From positions 91,503,942 through 91,567,941 of the forward strand of contig OZ026623.1 in the NCBI GenBank assembly GCA_964020975.1: 64,000 nucleotides of DNA. Reading direction: 5' to 3'. Under the pieces are notes generated by a model. It saw nothing but the letters and a program-made list of their open reading frames with translations, made no database searches and was not told the origin of the DNA. This DNA comes from Hermodice carunculata. Lineage: Eukaryota; Annelida; Polychaeta; Eunicida; Amphinomidae. Shown here piece after piece: positions 33,765-47,359 of this stretch (the stretch's first letter is position 1; every line of letters starts with the position of its first letter). The position numbers were made by a program, and so were the translations under genes.

Positions 33765-36195
33765 CCCCCTTCCTACCGGAGGCGGGGCATATCGTAATTG
33801 CTTTTTCAGTGCATCCGTCCGTCTTCTTTTCATGTCCGAGCTATAATTCACTTGTTCTTCAACTTAAATTATAATATGAACCTTTAGATACAGGTGTATC
33901 TGGACATTAGGGTGTGTCATGTACCAAAAGTAGGTCACTAGGTCAAGTACTGGGCCACAATGACATATTCTTGTCAAATGGTATCCAGGCTATAAATCCT
34001 TTATCATATAATTTCACTTAGTTTCGTGAAACTTCACACACACATGTATATCTTCATCTGAAGGTTTGTCATAAAAAAAGTGAGTCACTAGGTCAAGTAT
34101 CTGGGTCATGGTGACAGCCTATATTTAGGTCTAGCTTATGCGACACCTCATGTCAGCCCGTTAACTTTTGCTCGTTAGTGCGATACCATCCACATTTTTC
34201 AAGTTAGCCCAATATAACGTCCAGGACTTATATGGTGGATGAAAATCTAGGCCCCTTTTGACATTGGTGGCGCCACCTACAATATTATGTGATATCAGGG
34301 TCCAAATGTGAAAATTTTGGGAATACTCTAGCAGTTTTAATTCTTGGCAGATCTTCACCAAATTTGGTAGCATTGTGGGGGACGTCAAAAATCTAAATTG
34401 CTAGGGATACTAGTGGTGGCATCTATAATTTGATCGAAATTGACTCCTTTCACAGAACCAGCAAAGCATAGAACTTTCTCACCTACAGCTAACTGGGGAG
34501 GGTTAAGTTCAACATTATATGAAAGGTTTCATTAATAGTTTAGAGGCCACTTTTCTTCCATACTTAAACTTGTTCAACTGAGGTATCCATGTTATTTTAC
34601 CATGTGAACCTTGCTCTGTGGCAAGAGCCTATGTTAAAACTATACAATCAAGTAGTCTTACTGCAGCAAAGGGGCTTTCTCTAGGCATTGGAGGTGAGAA
34701 GAACACTAGGCACAGTGGTCCACCTGTGGGGGAAGGTCCTGAATTATGAGCCAAAATGTGTTTTAAGATGTAAAATTCCACATTTGGTAAGTAATTGGAT
34801 TAAACTTGCCAAATTTATAAGATATACAGGCCATGGCCAAAGTTAAAATGTTATATGTTATATTAGTGACCTTGACCTATTTTTGTGAGGTCACCATGCT
34901 TGTATAGTTGAAAAGGTGATTTTGTAATGGCAGCGTGTAGCTTGGACATCAGGGGGAAAGAGAATTGAGCCTCCAGATCAAAATTGCACTTCATTACATA
35001 ATACATAAAGCTGTACTTGGTGAACTACTTTTTGGTTTAATGCAGCCCAGTAATTATGGAGTTTGGTGCTTGTCGGAAGTTTATTGCTTTTCATGAATAA
35101 CTCTAAAAAATCTTAACCGATTTGAAAAAAACAATATATGGAAAGCTGGATGTGGGGAGCATATTTTGAACAATTACAATTTTTTTAATCTGAGTTGAAG
35201 GCCAAATTCATAAAGCCAGTTTGAATACAGGGCTCGTCTTGTGAATGCTCTGCGTCCCACAATTTTTGAGATTGGCCCATATAACATATAGGAGTTATAA
35301 GGTGTATGAAAATCTTTGTCGACATCAATTGTGGTGGTGCCACCTATAGTATTATGTAATATACAGGTCAAACTGTGAAAATCTGCAACCCCAATATTGT
35401 CCACAGTTTTCAAGTTAGCCTAATATAACTTTCAAGACATGTAGGGTGTATAAAAATTTAGGTTTTTTTTTTTTTTCAATATTGGTGGTGTCACCTAAAA
35501 TATTATGCAATATGGGGATCAAAATATGAAAATTTTGTGAACACTCCAGCATCTGTAATTTTTGGCACATCTTCACCAAGTTTGGTGGGTTGTGGGGGAG
35601 TTCAAAGTCTTAAGTTGGTAATGATACTAGTGGTGTCACCTATAATTTGACGGAAATTATAAGCCAAAAATGTGTTTTAAGATATAAAATTCCATTGTTG
35701 GAAAAGTAATTGGATTAGACTTGCCAAATTTATAGGATATATGGACCATTTCCAAAGCTTGTATTTTATATGTGTGACCTTGGCCTATTTTTGTGAGGTC
35801 ACCATGCCTGTAAAGTTGAAAGAGGTGATTTTTTAATTGCAGGGTGTAGCTTAGACATCAATGGCAATGTCAGCACAGCACCAGGCCATTGGGCCTCTGG
35901 TATTACATAATGTGGGTGACCTTGATCTTCTGTCCCAAGGTCACAGAGGACATAAAGTTAAGGACTCCCTCATTGTTGTCTTGGTATATTCCACAGTATC
36001 CATCACAGGAATTGCACAAATAAGCCAGGATTACATGTGGAATGAAGTGACATCTGGTGGACATATTATACACTAAATATACATAAGCTTTATATTTTCA
36101 GAAGCTACTTGAGGAGTCACAACTTTTAAATGGAGAGGTGCAATATAGCCATGGTGCCAGCAGAGCATTAGGCCCATGAGCCTCTTGTTTTTGGA
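33765..36195 (+). repeat. Large dispersed repeat with tandem units of about 1.2 kb and a 3' hairpin end
   Basis: Clauses such as 'cttcaccaaatttggt.g.attgtggggga', 'gccaaatttataggatatat' and 'tgacctatttttgtgaggtc' occur near 34340-34900 and again near 35560-35800. The 3' end at 36150-36190 carries the hairpin-like AGGCCCATGAGCCT followed by CTTGTTT. A related end (AGGCCATTGGGCCTCTGGTA) lies near 35882. This is the same construction as the HINE-like elements but a different family. Confidence 0.5.
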
Positions 36196-36299
36196 CTAAA
36201 CTCATTCCAAAATGAGACCTGTGATGAGCAATGTTATAAAAGAGGCAAGGGGCATGGATTCAGCAATCTCGGATTGCTTTTAATCTGTATTGAACTGTG

Positions 36300-37135
36300 T
36301 ACCATGTTGTCCAGCACAATCCACACATATATCAACCAGAAGCTGCAGACAGACAGAGGAGAGTTAAGCCGTCAGCATGCGTAACATGGTTTACCCATAC
36401 ATTCTTTATGTTGCAATCAACACCACTTTCCATATAGACGTCGAACAGCTGTGGCGACAGTACTTCACCTTTTGTCACATCATTTGAACAAGTGAACCAT
36501 GGGCATAAGGATGATTCCCATTGAATACAGAAAGTTTGCCTCTTTATTACCAATCACTAAGTATTCTCACAACATATGATTTTATGCCTCTGTCAAGTAA
36601 TGTTTTGAATAGGGACCAGTGGTTAGCTCTGTCATATGCTTTTAAAGCATCCAAACAACAAACAAAAACAGGACTACTGTGACTTCTACAGCGATGAATT
36701 GTTTCCTTCAAAGCAAATATGCAAGCATCAGTTCAATGACTGGGTTTAAAACCAAATTGATTGTCGTGTCCAGTAGAATGTGTTCAAATACTTTTGAAAG
36801 GACTGTTGTGACAGCAATAGGCCTATAGTTGCCCTTGTCTGTCATAGCCCTGGTCTTGTCTTTCAAAATTGGTACAATTATATATGGTCTTCAAAAAGTA
36901 ATCAGGTAAGTGACCATAAGATAGCATTGAATTAAAACACATTGCAATAAAGACAATGTCATATAACCTTTCGTCAATGAACATACGGTGCTCAGCCGAG
37001 ATTGTATCAAAGCCATAACCTTTGCCCCTTCAGCTGATCTGCAATACATATTATGTAACTCATTTTGATCTCTTCTTGAGATGAACACATTCTACTAGAG
37101 ATGCCCCTTTCTACTTCATCATTGTATTATGCCAC
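36300..37135 (-). mobile_element. Degenerate LINE reverse transcriptase fragment
   Basis: The - strand carries broken pieces in order: KGNYRPIAVTTVLSK, FEHILLDTT, SSPVFVCCLDALKAYDRANH (the first catalytic aspartate region), NDVTKGEVLSPQLFDVYM (cf. GVRQGGVLSPxLFNVYM) and NHVTHADGLTLLC, where the YADD box is decayed to HADG. Several frame changes are needed to link them, so it is an old copy. The family resembles that of 44136-44905 and 62030-63620. Confidence 0.7.
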
Positions 37136-37575
37136 ACATCTGCAATGTTTTGATTCCCCTCCCCCCCCCTCCCCGACACACAACTAGTACAATCGGGTAG
37201 GGGTACCTTTTTGTAGTTCATCTCTTGATTTTTTTTTCCAGAAGGACTAAGTCTTGCAGTCCTTGTGAGACAAATCATTAGCTAAGTTGTTTTCCCTCTA
37301 CTTCTATTTTTCACAAGATTAAAATGTTACAACTAAAATACACATATACAGTGACAATTTATCAATACATTGCAAAATAGGAAGGTGGCTTTTCCAAACA
37401 GATATGTATTGTTTACTGAGACCAAGATACAATATTTTATCATATCTCTTTTGAAACGAGATGAAAATACTTGGAAATTTTAATGAATACAATGAAAATG
37501 CAAAACAGTGGTTTATATATTCTGCTAACAGTTTTTCATTCTGCATCACTTCAAATTGTAGTGACTTGCTATATT
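37136..37575. other. Gap without a gene
   Basis: A C-rich run near 37155; otherwise nothing recognised. Confidence 0.4.
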
Positions 37576-37577
37576 GA

Positions 37578-37584
37578 GGTTTTT

Positions 37585-37650
<66 letters not shown>
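37578..37650. repeat. (TTTC)n microsatellite
   Basis: About 17 TTTC units. Confidence 0.95.
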
Positions 37651-37897
37651 TTGTTCCCTGATTGAAGCGTAGTCACCACTTTAGAGGAAAGAAATTAATG
37701 CACGTTTGAAAAAATGAAAAGGATATAATAATTTTGGACCACACACAGACAAAATGGCAAGGAAACAACAGTTTTGGACCACGACCTTATGAGCAACCAA
37801 AGAATATTGAAACGGAATTCTCAAGACTGACAATTATAATTTGAGAAGCACGCTTGGTTATGCTCACACACAGTTTGCGAGAGTTCATATGAAACGG

Positions 37898-37898
37898 T

Positions 37899-37977
<79 letters not shown>
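37898..37977. repeat. (ACT)n trinucleotide microsatellite
   Basis: About 26 perfect ACT units. The polyvaline frame on the - strand is an artefact. Confidence 0.97.
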
Positions 37978-39039
37978 GCAGGCTTTTCCCCAGAGCTTAA
38001 AAGTTGAAAGGTGGTAAACATGACACTTTCATATTTTTCTTGTTTTGGTAAAAAGTTTTATCAAATAAAGTTAAATATATATTTTAATGAAAAAAGGTGG
38101 TAAGGAAAAGGTGAAAGGTGGGCCACCTTGGTTTAAACATATCTATTTCCAAAAATACAGTTGGGAAACAGGGCCGTGCTTTATACAAATCCCTCTTGCA
38201 CATAAAGAAAATAGGAGGAGGAACTGATATCTCACTGACATAGAAGACGAGTCAACTCCAAGAGGGGACATTACAGTACAAAAACAGATAGAGTGGCGCC
38301 GCCAGACGAGTTCAAGAGAAACAACAATGCAGACGCCACAGACGGAAAGGGGTTTTGAAGTACGCTTTCTCTCCAACAAACCAATAAATAGTGCAGTGAA
38401 GTCCTTGAATATCCTGTACTAGAGTCTATGTGACTGCTCCCAGTATACATATTGCCTGAATGTAATCGTGGACTGCATCGAAAATTGTTTCGTTTTGCGG
38501 GGTTGTGCATGGTTTTGAGCCATATAACAGAGTCGAAACTGTAAAGGGTGCAAAAGGAATTACTTTAGTTTGTAGTACATTTGTAGCGGTCATATCACTA
38601 AGAGGACAAAAAAGTACTGAATTTTACCTTTCTGTACTGACTTGTCCTTTTTTCCGATTAATTGTACTGACTTGTACTGAACCAACAACAGTGCTGTCCA
38701 GCTGAGAACATCTGTAGCAAAATTTTCTTTCCTTCTAGCAATTTTTCCATTCTTTACATAAGAAGCACTTATTTTTGAGAAAATCTGTAGCAATTTTTAA
38801 GAGCTTTGTAGCAAAATTTTGCTACAATGCTCCAGTTGGACAGCCCGGAACAATGGTCAGCAGAAGGAAGTACCTTCACTTGTACTGAAATGTACTTGGA
38901 TGTCCTGAGTCAGTATAAGTAAGAACTTACTTGCTCTAGATTTGTACTGACAGAAACAATGAGCCCAGGCAAGTTCTCATTATGTCTGAAAAGTTCTTAC
39001 TAGCAAACCTTTCACCTCGATTAAATAGTTTGTTTACAC
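37978..39039. other. Gap without a gene, scattered low-copy repeats
   Basis: Contains 'tgtagcaaaattttgctaca' (an inverted pair near 38807-38826) and repeated 'gtactgacttgtact' words at 38590-38960. These look like remnants of a dispersed element. No coding domain. Confidence 0.4.
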
Positions 39040-40340
39040 TTTTTATATCCCGTTTCAGTTTAATCTTAAACTCGGACAGATCCTGAGAACTTCTCACATC
39101 TTAGGGTAAATTGTTCCATAATTGTATAGCTGAAGGAAAGAATGACGAATTAAATATGTTTGTTCTTGAACGAAAAAGTGATAGGGTTCTCCCTGATCTT
39201 ACATTATGTCTATTTCCTTCGTTGACAGAATCAGGAATAAGTTTACTAAGTATTGTGGAGCGTACCCGCAAATAATTTTGAAAAATTGGATCAATTAGCT
39301 TTTTCGCGTCATACCGAAAGTTTTTCAAATCAAGTTTCCTTTTTCATATAATAGATGGTGATTAGTTCCAGAAGTCGCTCCAGTAATAATTCTAGCTGCA
39401 GCTAATTGAATATTTTGTAATTGCTGAGATTCCTGCAAAGTGCAGTTGTCCCACACCACACAACCATATTCTAAAAGGGGTCTTATGAACGGGAGGTAGA
39501 GAACTTCCAGGGACCTTCTCTCAAGACGGAACTGTAAATATTTGATGATATAAATCATATTCATTCCTTTGATCGTTAGTTCTTTTATTTGACTGGACCA
39601 GAGAGGTCAGAACGGAAGATTAAGCCCAAGTGTTCATGCTCAGATTCCGTCATTAAGTTTTCTTTCATGAATAGTAAATCAGGATATTGTAGAGAGTTTC
39701 GCTTAAAAAAAAAAAAAACATGCTTGTTTTTCTGGGGTTGAAAGACACTAGCCACTGCCGCGACCAATCCTCCACTTTACGCAGATCAGAATTAAGGCCG
39801 GTCGCCGCAGTGGCATCATCTACCCTAATAAAAAGTGTTGTATCATCGGCAAAAGCCATATAGATGATTGTACTATAGTAACAATGTCGTTTAATTATGT
39901 ACGAAATAACAATGGGCGTGGAACACAACCTTGAGGGACACCCACACTGACATGTCCCCACCTTGACGATGCTCCATACACAACGACCCTCTGCATGCAT
40001 CCATCTAGGTAATTGCCAAACCACCGCGACAGAGGTCCACTTATACCAGTGTAATTTGTGTAAGAGACCTGGGTGATAGACTCAGTAGAAAGCTTTAGAC
40101 ATATCGCAAAACACCACTCTAACATCTTTTTGTAGGTCTACTGCTTCACAAAAATGATGATATAAACACAGAAGCTGATTGACAGCGTTATCACCTGGTA
40201 CGAAACCAGACTCAAATTCTGATAGAACGGCGTTATCACAAAAGAAATTGAACACGTATTTGAAAATTACTTTTTCGAAAACTTTACTTAATATATACTA
40301 ATAAAGATATGGGTCTGTAGTTATTGCAATGGTTTGGCGA
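39040..40340 (-). mobile_element. Degenerate jockey-like LINE reverse transcriptase
   Basis: In - strand order: NYRPISLL, KVFEKVIFKYVFNFF, SEFESGFVPGDNAVNQLL, VSVGVPQGCV, MAFADDTTLFIR (catalytic FADD), NSDLRKVEDWSRQWLVSFNP, HEHLGLIFRSDL, FIRPLLEYGCVVWDNCTLQE, then FFPSAIQLWNNLP. The pieces are in different frames, with at least four breaks. It is the same family as 52815-54612, which is better preserved. Its 5' edge abuts the satellite array. Confidence 0.8.
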
Positions 40341-40344
40341 TCGC

Positions 40345-43300
40345 TTTTTTACGCTGCAGATTGAAGTCCCAGGTATGTCATTCAAATCTACCTTTACCTG
40401 CTTAAGTACCAAGGTGTTTGGACCATCGGGACATGTCCGCACCAGTAACACACCAATCGGTTTCGATCATATATTATCCTATATTAATACAAAGAAAAAT
40501 GAAGGAAATACTATGTGCTTAATGTGCAGATTGAAGTCAAAGTTATGACACTCAAATCAACCTTTACCGGCCTAGTTACCAACGTTTTCGGACCATCGGG
40601 ACATGTCCACACCAGTACCACACCAATCGGATTCCATCGTATATTATCGTAAATCAGTACAAAGAAAAAATAAGGAAATACTATGTGTGTAATGTACAGA
40701 TTGAAGTCAGAGTTATGACATTCAAATCAACCTTTACCGGCTTACGTACCAAGGTTGTAGGACCAGGCGAACATGTTGGCACCACTACCACACCAATCGG
40801 TTTCGATCGTATATTATCGTAAGTCAATTCAAAGAAAAAAGAAGGAAATACTATGTGCGTAAGCTTCAGATAGAAGTCAAAGTCATTAAATTCAAATCTA
40901 CCTTTACCGACTTACATACGAAGGTTTTAGGACCAGGGGAAAATGTTGGCACCATGACCACACCAATTGGTTTCGATTGTATATTATCGTGAATCAATAC
41001 AAAGAAAAAGGAAGGAAATACTACATGCGTATGCTACAGATTGAAGTCAAAGGTAAGACATTTAAATCAACCTTAACCGGCTTACGTACCAAGGTTTTAG
41101 GACCAAAGGTACATGTCCGCACCATAACTAAACTAATCAGTCTCGATCGTATATTATCGTAAATTAATACAAAGAAAAAAGAAGGTAATGCTACGTGCAT
41201 AAACTGCAGATATAAGTCAAAGGAATGACATTCAAATCTACCCTTACCAGCTTATGTACCAAGGTTTTAGGACCAGTTAGCCATGCCGGCACCATTAAAA
41301 CACCAATCGATTTTGATCGGTTATTATCGTAAATCAATACAAAGAAACAGGAAGGAAACACTTTGTGCATGAGCTCCAGATTGAAATCAAAGTGATAACA
41401 TTCAAATCTACCTTTACCGGCTTACGTACCAAGGTTGTAGGACCAGGCAAACATGTTGGCACCATTACCACACCAATCGGTTTCGATCATATGTTATCCT
41501 GAACCAATACAAAAAAAGAGGAAGGAAATACTACATGCGTATGCTACAGATTGATATCAAAGGTATGACACTCAAATCTACCTTTATCGGCTTACGCACC
41601 AAGGATTTAGGACCAAAACTACATATCGGCACCATTACCACACCAATAGGTTTCGATTGTATCATCGTAAATCAATACAAAAAAAAAAAAAAAAAAAAAG
41701 AAGTAAATACTATGTGCGTAAGCTGCAGATTGAAGTCAAAGTTATGACATTAAAATGTGCCTATACCGGCTTCATACAAAGGTTTTAGGTCCAGGGGAAC
41801 ATGTTGGCCCCATTACCACACTAATCTGTTTCGATCATATATTATTGTAAATCAATACAAAGAAAAAAGAAGGAAATACTATGTGCGTAAGCTCCAGATT
41901 GAAATCAAAGGTATGACATTCAAATCTACATTTACCGGCTTACGTACCAAGGTTTCAGGACCAAAAGTAAATGTCCGCACCATAACTAAACTAATTGGTT
42001 TTGATCATATATTATCGTAAATAAATCAACGCAAAGAAAAAAGAAGTAAATACTATGTGCGTAAGCTGCAGATTGAAGTCAAAGTTATGACATTAAAATA
42101 TGCCTATACCGGTTTCGTACCAATGTTTTAGGACCAGGCGAACAGGTTAGCACCATTACCACACCAATCGGTTTCGTTTGTATATTATCATAAAATAATA
42201 CAGAGAAAAAAGAAGGAAATGCTATGTGCGTAAGCTGCAGATTGAAGTCAAAGTTATGACATTCAAATCTTCCTTTACCGGCTTAAGTACCAAGGTTTTA
42301 GGACCACGGGGACATGTTGGCACCATTATCACACCAATCTGTTTCGATCGTATATTATCGTAAATCAATACAAAAAAAAGGAAGAAATACTACATGCGTA
42401 AGCTGCAGATTGAAGAAGGTATGACATTCAAATCTACCCTTACCAGCTTACGTATCAAGGTTTTAGGACCGGGGGAACATGTCCGCACCATTGCTACAGT
42501 AATCGGTTTCGATCATATATTATCGTAAATCAATAAAAGAAAAAGGAAGGAAACACTAAGCATGTGAGCTGCAGGTTGAAGTCAAAGTTATTACATTCAA
42601 ATCTACCTTGACCGGCTTACGTAGCAAGGTTTCAGGACCAGGCGAACAGGTTAGCACCATTACCACACCAATCGGTTTCGTTTATATATTATCATGAATT
42701 GATACAAAGAAAAAAGAAGGAAATGCTATGTGCGTAAGCTGCAGTTTGAAGTCAAAGTTATGACATTCAAATCTTCCTTTACCGGCTTAAGTACTACGGT
42801 TTTAGGACCATGGGGACATGTTGGCACCATTACCACACCAATCAGTTTAGATCGTATATTATCGTAAATAAATACAAAGAAAAAAGAAGAAAACACTACG
42901 TGCATAAGCTCAACATTGAAGTCAAAGTGATAACATTCAAATCTACCTTTACGGGCTGACGTACCAAGGTTTTAGGACCAGGTGAATGTGTTAGCACCAT
43001 TACCACACCAATCAGTTTCGATCGTATATTATCATAAATCAATACAAAGAAAAAAGAAGGAAATACTATGTGCGTAAGCTGCAGATTGACGTTTTAGTTA
43101 TGACACTCAAACCTACCTTTACAGGCTTACGTACCAAAGTTTAGGACCAGGGGGACATATCCGCATCATTACCACACCCATCGGGTTCGATCGTATATTA
43201 TCGTAAATTATAACAAAAAAAGAAGGAAATACTATGTGCATATGCTGCAAATTGAAGTCAAAGGCATGACATATACATATCTACTTTCACCGACTTAAGT

Positions 43301-44135
43301 ACCAAGGTTTTCGGAGTAGGCGAACATGTCCACACCATTACCACGCTAGTTAGGTTTGATCGTATATTATCGTAAATCAATACAAAGAAAAATGAAGGAA
43401 ATACTATGTGCGTATTAGCAGCAGATTGAAGTAAAATTTATGACACTCAAATCTACCTTTACCGGCTTAAGTACCAAGGTTTAATGACCAGGGGGACATG
43501 TCCGCACAATTACTACACCAATCGGTTTCGATCGTATATTATCGTTAATCAATACAAAGAAAAAAAAGGAAATACTACGTGCGTAAGCTGCAGATTGAAG
43601 TTATAGTTATGACACTCAAACCTACATTTACCGGCTTACATACCAACGTTTTAGGACGAAAGGTACATGTCCGCATCATAACCACACCAATATCGGCACC
43701 ATTACCACACCAATAGATTTCGATTGTATATTATCGTAAATCAATACAAAGTGAAAAGAAGGAAATACTCTGTGTGTAAGCTGCAGATTGAAGTCAAAGT
43801 TACGACATTAAAATCTGCCTATACCGGCTTACGTACCAAGGTTTTAGAACCAGGGGAACATGTTGGCACCATTACAACACCAATTGGTTTCGGTCATGTG
43901 TTTTTGTTAATCAATACAAAGAAAAAAGAAGGAAATACTATGTGCGTAAGCTGCAGATTGAAGTCACAGTTATGACACTCAAATCTACCCTTACCAGCTT
44001 AAGTACCAAGATTTTAGGACCAGGCGAACATGTCCACATCATTATGACACTAATCGGTTTCGATCATATATTATGATCAATTAAAACAAAGAAAGATAAA
44101 GGAATCACTACGTGTTTAAACAGCAGATTAAAGTC
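40345..44135. repeat. Satellite array, monomer about 170 bp (left block)
   Basis: The word 'tacAAAGAAAAAAGAAGGAAA' recurs at about 40491, 40661, 40831 and 41001 and onwards at a 170-base step. Each monomer also carries GCAGATTGAAGTCAAAG, ACCGGCTTACGTACCAAGG, GGACCAGG..ACATGT and ATATTATCGTAAATCAATAC. About 22 monomers are present, diverged by eye by 10-20 percent, with no obvious higher-order period. The many short open frames here are monomer artefacts. Confidence 0.92.
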
Positions 44136-44905
44136 TGGTCCAAGGTACCTGTGTGAAAGCCGCCTGGGGTCTACCCAAAAGACATCACCATTCTAACTTA
44201 ATGGAGGCCATCGGCATAAAATCCGTTGATCATCTGGTTCAACAAAAATGTTTAACTCTGTTTAAAAATATAAATTGTTTACAGTCTCTGGCCAGAGATG
44301 TCAATGATTTTCTCTTGGCTGAATATATTTTAAAAGGCAAACTTTACACAGGCACTTTAATTGAAAGACTGGTTAGATTTAAAATGCCAGTGACTCGCAT
44401 TTTTACCGAGGATTATACTTTTAACCATACACCTGCTACAGAAAATGGCATAATTGACTCACTGAGAACACTTATCTGTTATGAACAGTTCCTCGAGCCA
44501 TACAGTGAGGAATTTCTTTTAGTCAAACTACTTACCAAAGCATTTGAATAATACATGTAACTATATTTGAGGGGGGGGGGGGGAGGATGGGGAGGCCGGG
44601 CCATGGTAGATGTTGGTGCCCATGGGATCATGACTGCTCTGTCATGACCCCATGTGCACCTATCCCATGCCCCCCCCGTCTCTCCCCTCCCTTCTGTTTT
44701 TAGTTCTTAATGCCTTATCTAATAAGAGTGCAAAATTATGTTATAACGGTGCTTGTCTGCCAAACCTTTGTGCATTTTTATATGGCATAACGTATGCAGA
44801 GTTTTTTTTATGTTTATATATTTGAATATTATTTCAATACACAATTTTATTTCGATGTACTTTAATTGTTTCCCCTACTTGGGGGTTTAATAAAAATATA
44901 AATAT
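44136..44905 (+). mobile_element. 5'-truncated LINE 3' end inserted in the satellite
   Basis: Codes (44153-44551) for AAWGLPKRHHHSNLMEAIGI, then DHLVQQKCLTLFKNINCLQS and TGTLIERLVRF, the C-terminal end of a LINE polyprotein. It is followed by a 3' UTR with a long G-run and a C-rich partner (44570-44690) and an A/T tail (44886-44905). The satellite phase resumes directly on the right. The word TAAAGTC on both sides is a likely 7-bp target duplication. Confidence 0.75.
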
Positions 44906-45645
44906 AAAGTCAAAGGCATGACATTCAATTCTACCTTTACCGGCTTACATACCAAGGTTTTAGGTCCAGGATAACATTTCCGCACCATTACCACCCTAAT
45001 CACTTTCGATTGTATATTATCGTAAATCAATACAAAGAAAAAAGAAGGAAATACTATGTGCGTAAGCTGCAGATTGAAGTCAAAGTTATGACACTCAAAT
45101 CTACTTTTACCAGCTTACGTTACTGTACTAAGGTTTTAGGACCAGGCTAACATGTCCGCACCATTACCACACTAATCAGTTTCAATCGTATATTATCGTA
45201 AATCAGTACAAAGAAAACAGAAGGAAATACTATGTGCGTAAGCTGCAGATTGCAGTCGAAATTATGACTCTCAAATCTACCTTTACCGGTTTACGTACCA
45301 AGGTTTTAGGACCAGGCTAACAGGTCCGGACCATTACCACACTAATCGTTTTCGATCATATTTATCGAAAATCAACGCAAAGAAAAAAAAAGGAAATACT
45401 GCGTGCGTAAGCTGCAGATTGAAGTCATAGTTATGACACTCAAATCTACACTAATCTGTTTCGATCATATATTATGATAATTTAATACAAAGAAAAAAGA
45501 ATGAAATACTATGTGCGTAAGCTGCAGATTGATGTCAAAGGTATGACATTCAAATCTACCTTTACCGGCTTACGTAGCAAGGTTTCAGGACCAGGCTAAC
45601 ATGTACATTATCGTAAATCAATACAAAGAAAAAAGACGGAAATAT
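44906..45645. repeat. Satellite array, monomer about 170 bp (right block)
   Basis: Four to five further monomers with the same words as the left block. The last are incomplete and end at 'caaagaaaaaagacggaaata' near 45645. Confidence 0.9.
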
Positions 45646-46127
45646 CCTAGGAGAGGGGTGGAAGGTACCTATTTGGAAGCACCCCCACCCCCAGCACACA
45701 CTTTTCACATGAGGCCTCCATTTCCAGAACATTTCTATTTTCAAACCTCTTTATTCACCAGACGGGTAATTTCCTCCCCCACCATGACCCATGATACAAC
45801 TTTCCATCTGTTCAAATAGAATAGAATCATATTGAATCACTGAATTGCAAGAGTATTTTAAAACTACAAAAGTGCCAAAAGGGCACGGGTGCCCCCACCT
45901 GTCATTGTCCCCATCAGCATTGGAAAGGGCAGCATGTACATTGGTGTATTAAGACACAAATTCTGATACTGATAAATGTTCCTATGAAGTTTAATAGCTG
46001 TACCTCAAACATTTTGTGAAATAAACGACACAAGTTTGACATGGGCCAACATTTTCCCTGAATTGATATTTTCACAAATTAACTAATGGAAAATGAACTC
46101 AAGTTAATCAACCCGAGAGACAGAAAA
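45646..46127. other. Gap without a gene
   Basis: Nothing recognised. Confidence 0.4.
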
Positions 46128-46141
46128 AAGAGACAGAAAAA

Positions 46142-46197
<56 letters not shown>

Positions 46198-46222
46198 AAA
46201 AAGAAAGAAAGAAAGAGAGAAC
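46128..46222. repeat. (GAAA)n microsatellite
   Basis: About 18 GAAA units with minor interruptions. Confidence 0.95.
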
Positions 46223-46501
46223 GAACCCAGGTGCACACCTTTATATATTGATTAATTATTCTATTAGGTCTCGTGGTTGTATTAAAAAAAATCTTGATAT
46301 GCGCGACACAACTCTGACAAGCCTTACGTCGAATCAACATTTTTATGAATTAATACTTAATTAGCACGGGATAATTAATCCAAGAGACAAAGGTGTACAT
46401 CTTGATATGTTGATTTATGTTCCCTCCACAGGTGTACCTCAAATGCGGTTTGAGATACGTGCGGCACAAATCTGACAATTTCAATACCGGACAGACTAGG
46501 G

Positions 46502-46551
46502 CAAATCTACATGCTCCGTCCCCCTGGCGAAGGAGGGGGCATGTAGATTTG
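46502..46551. repeat. Perfect 13-bp inverted repeat with GC-rich loop
   Basis: CAAATCTACATGC at 46502-46514 and GCATGTAGATTTG at 46539-46551 are exact reverse complements around a 24-base C/G-rich loop, in an AT-rich setting. Confidence 0.85.
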
Positions 46552-47345
46552 ATTTTAAATGTTTCACCTATCCCTGAAAGTCACGTCGCCAGACAATAAA
46601 ATAATCATAATGTGTTCGCCAACTGTCAGATTAGTTACATGCTATTTTAAAAGAACATCTTAAAACCAAACACAGGACAATATCTTTAATATTGAAGCCA
46701 GTGCACATTGGTTTGCAGAACAAAACTCGAATAAATTATGGTTGCTGCGACATGTGTGCCAGGTCGAGTGCTTTAAAACGACCATTAGCCAGTTATTGGA
46801 GTTATACTTGGGCACTGCTTGTGGACATGCTTTTTGGTCTGGGAGACATCATTTTGGGTACTATCATTTTAAGTAATCCGGGATTCTATGCATGGAAAGC
46901 ACAAACTAGATTACTCTTGTTGTATTTGGAGTCCTAGCTGATGTAAGCTACTCTCTGAATGACGATGTGTTGACATGTAAGTATAAAATTTTATTACCAC
47001 TCATTGTGCTACTTGTCCTGTGCAATAAAGTTGCCGAAAATCTGTGTTTGAGGCACATATTCCCCTGTTGTTAATGTCACAAATTTTCCGAGATTTTCAC
47101 TAGATGTTTTTGATGTGGAAAAAGTGGGGAGCTGTCACGGTGTACACCCTGATTTTAGAACAGCCTTCTGTCGTTACGGTACCTTGACAATTAGTAGCAC
47201 CATCAATATTGAAAGATTAGCCGACATTTCGTCATGATCAACATCGTCGAATAACATATGGTACGGGCATTATGGATAAACTCGGACCAGGTTGACTCGA
47301 TTACTTAGGGTAACACGGGGGAATATGCATGGCATACGGGTAATG
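46552..47345. other. Gap without a supported gene
   Basis: An 80-codon open stretch (46692-46937, +) has a hydrophobic run (LLVDMLFGLGDIILGTIIL) like a membrane segment. No family match, no neighbouring exon signals; not called. Confidence 0.35.
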
Positions 47346-47359
47346 CGAGTACCCCACCT

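Noticed and set aside
37821-38021. Polyvaline frame on the - strand
   Set aside because: Artefact of (ACT)n.
40324-43975. Several 60-87-codon + frames
   Set aside because: They are the same satellite monomer read in one frame, not genes.
46692-46937. 80-codon + frame with a hydrophobic segment
   Set aside because: No family resemblance, no exon context, and random AT-rich DNA gives such frames.
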